DNA of 64,000 nt from Ruminiclostridium sufflavum DSM 19573 (GTDB lineage: Bacteria > Bacillota > Clostridia > Acetivibrionales > DSM-1351): assembly GCF_003208175.1 (NCBI RefSeq), contig NZ_QKMR01000009.1, positions 106,769 to 170,768 on the forward strand, given 5' to 3'. Position numbers and translations under genes: made by a program. The notes below the pieces were generated by a model, which worked only from the letters and a program-made list of their open reading frames with translations, did no database searches and had not been told where the DNA came from. Shown here piece after piece: positions 62,366 to 64,000 of the stretch (its first letter is position 1; every line of letters begins with the position of its first letter).

Positions 62366-63769
62366 TTTTATCTCGATTGCATCAAAAACACTCTTGTTTT
62401 TTACAACAATATACTTTGCTTCGGAAACCAGTCTGTCCATGTATGAATCTGCGGCATCACTTGTAAGCTGAGAACGGATAGCTTCCTTTGCATCTTCAAG
62501 GGAGCTCTTTTTTACAAATTTCATAACATGATATCCATATGAGGTTTTTATAATGCCGGTATCTCCTTCCTTTGCCTGAAAGGACCAATCCTCGAATTCC
62601 TGTACCATTTCACCCTTGCCGAAGGTATATTCTCCGCCGGAATCCTTAGAGCCGGGGTCTTCGGAATATTCCGCCGCAAGTGAGGCAAAATCCGCTCCCG
62701 CATTTACCTTTGATAAGATTTCCTCGGCTTTTTTCTTGATTTCTGCCTGCTCCTGATCACTTTGGTCTGAATCTGCCAGCAGTAATATATGCTTTACGGT
62801 AACCGTATCATACATGGCTTTGTTATTTTCGTAGGCTTTCAAAATCTCATCTTCGGAAATAGTGATTTTATTAATTTCCTCCTGAAGATTTTTATTTGCC
62901 AATTCATAGTCCTTTAGAAACTGCGTATATTCAGCAAGGCTTATGCCGTAATATTCCTGCAGCTTTTTTTCGGCTGCTTCCTTACTGCCTTCCTGCTCTA
63001 TAATTTGAGATATTGAGCTGTTGATTTTCGCAAGGTCCTCCTCGCTTAAGACAGCTTTATTTTCCTTTGCTTTTGATAAAAATATTGCCTGCTCCTTTGA
63101 ATAATCCAGAGCCATTTCCTTTACAAGGGCTGCTGCCGTAGAATCGTTAATGACGGTATCCCACATGTTTTCTTTTACTGTCAGTGAAGCGGCATTTTGT
63201 GAAATGTAATTTGTTACATAGCTTTTTGCGTTGCTTAAATAAATATTGAATTCAGCTTTTTTGATTTTTTCACTGCCTACACTTGCCACATAATCTCCGG
63301 GAGCACCTATGGATATGGATTTGGTACTGCCCTCCCAGTTTACGGATAAGCCTAGATTTTGTGAAACAAATTTTAATGGCAGCATGGTTCTTCCGTTAAT
63401 TTCCATGGGAGCGACAGTCGAGGTAACCTTTTTCCCGTTCACCAGAGCCGAGGTTTGATTGAGCCAAAGCTCAACCTTGTTCTTATTGTATGTAATAGTT
63501 ACCTTTTTGCTTTTGCTGTCCCAGCTGACTTGCCCTCCAAAGGCCTCAATTATGGAACTGATAGGAACCAGAGTGGTGTCGTTTACTAATACGGGTGTAA
63601 CCTTGCTATTTGAATCAATAGCTTTTTCAATTCCGCTGACCAGCATTGCAGGCTTTCCGATGGTTAATATTATAACCTCGTCATTTCCAACTGCCGCAAA
63701 GGAAGGAAATATAGAGCTTCCAGCCAATAAAACAGTTAAGCCCGCGGCCATCCAAAATTTATTTTTCAT
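62363..63769 (-). CDS. Secreted parvulin foldase with stalk (copper-amine-oxidase-N) domain
   Basis: 468-residue exported protein. Signal peptide ends near SFAAVG. Residues about 35-155 form a copper-amine-oxidase N-terminal-like stalk (NDTTLVPISSIIEAFGG, NGRTMLPLKFVSQNLG). A helical SurA/PrsA-like chaperone region follows, then a parvulin peptidyl-prolyl isomerase domain (VKHILLL, SEDPGSKDSGGEYTFGKG, TSYGYHVMKF). It would help fold exported proteins at the wall. No lipobox is seen, unlike classic PrsA. AGGAGG is 5 bases before ATG. Confidence 0.88.
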   Translation of the reverse strand: MKNKFWMAAGLTVLLAGSSIFPSFAAVGNDEVIILTIGKPAMLVSGIEKAIDSNSKVTPVLVNDTTLVPISSIIEAFGGQVSWDSKSKKVTITYNKNKVELWLNQTSALVNGKKVTSTVAPMEINGRTMLPLKFVSQNLGLSVNWEGSTKSISIGAPGDYVASVGSEKIKKAEFNIYLSNAKSYVTNYISQNAASLTVKENMWDTVINDSTAAALVKEMALDYSKEQAIFLSKAKENKAVLSEEDLAKINSSISQIIEQEGSKEAAEKKLQEYYGISLAEYTQFLKDYELANKNLQEEINKITISEDEILKAYENNKAMYDTVTVKHILLLADSDQSDQEQAEIKKKAEEILSKVNAGADFASLAAEYSEDPGSKDSGGEYTFGKGEMVQEFEDWSFQAKEGDTGIIKTSYGYHVMKFVKKSSLEDAKEAIRSQLTSDAADSYMDRLVSEAKYIVVKNKSVFDAIEIK

Positions 63770-64000
63770 TTCAGCCTCCTAAATTAAATTTCTAAAACTG
63801 CATTGATATAGAATACTTATACTTCGATTATATACTATTAAGTTCATATTCTCTATGATTTTTACAAAAAATTTATATTATATGGAGGAATTCCTATATT
63901 TATGGTACAAAAAAAATGCTTAATTTCTCAATAGTTTGATGGACTTTATGCATAGAGATTCCTCGGCTGTTTTGGTATAATATATATACCATAAAAAGTA

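Overview
The window is about 64 kb of low-GC Gram-positive DNA. Clostridial traits are a split transketolase pair, a rubrerythrin and a reverse rubrerythrin, a hybrid-cluster protein with its own Crp/Fnr-type regulator, EngB, strong AGGAGG ribosome sites and sigma-A promoters of the TTGACA-N17-TATAAT type. I infer a strictly anaerobic clostridium, possibly of the Ruminiclostridium kind; the species is not fixed by anything I can see. No rRNA, tRNA, CRISPR array, prophage or transposase gene was recognised.

Layout. 1-8 kb: end of manA, an ABC exporter pair, a phosphotransferase-fold kinase, a TPR protein and two CPBP-fold membrane proteins. 8.3-29.6 kb: a lipopeptide/polyketide assembly line made of a 4019-residue NRPS (acyl-AMP ligase, then three extension modules), an MFS exporter and a 2625-residue PKS-NRPS that ends in a tandemly duplicated domain instead of a thioesterase. 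29.7-37.2 kb: topB, a GH63-like glycosidase, a tiny Asp-rich ORF, a metallo-beta-lactamase-fold hydrolase and larE. 37.2-42.5 kb (minus strand): an SsuABC-like importer, a SemiSWEET-like protein, a polysaccharide deacetylase and an M23 peptidase. 42.7-51.1 kb: a polar amino-acid ABC importer, rubrerythrin, an acyl-AMP/CoA ligase behind a FapR-like operator, engB, a DUF445 protein and reverse rubrerythrin. 51.3-55.2 kb (minus strand): a surface-glycan locus (flippase, GT2, membrane protein, DPPR-synthase-like UbiA protein). 55.6-64 kb: metallophosphoesterase, transketolase halves, Crp/Fnr regulator, hcp and a parvulin foldase.

The most interesting system is the assembly line. Its predicted order is fatty acyl-Ile-Ser-Ser, then one malonyl-type extension by a KS without an acyltransferase or ketoreductase, then one amino acid that I cannot assign. 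Two homologous C-terminal domains of about 350 residues, with conserved Cys, His and Asp, stand where a release domain should be. Two CPBP proteins lacking the family's metal-binding histidines sit just upstream, behind a perfect-consensus promoter flanked by ATACWGTAT sites.

Other points: a family of small dispersed intergenic repeats with AGTCAATTAC-type ends recurs across the window. Clear inverted-repeat operators sit at the ligase gene (46121-46141), hcp (60331-60346) and the UbiA gene (55209-55231). A five-unit 20-bp tandem array lies in the divergent region near 55.3 kb. Domain calls come from motif reading only; no database search was run.
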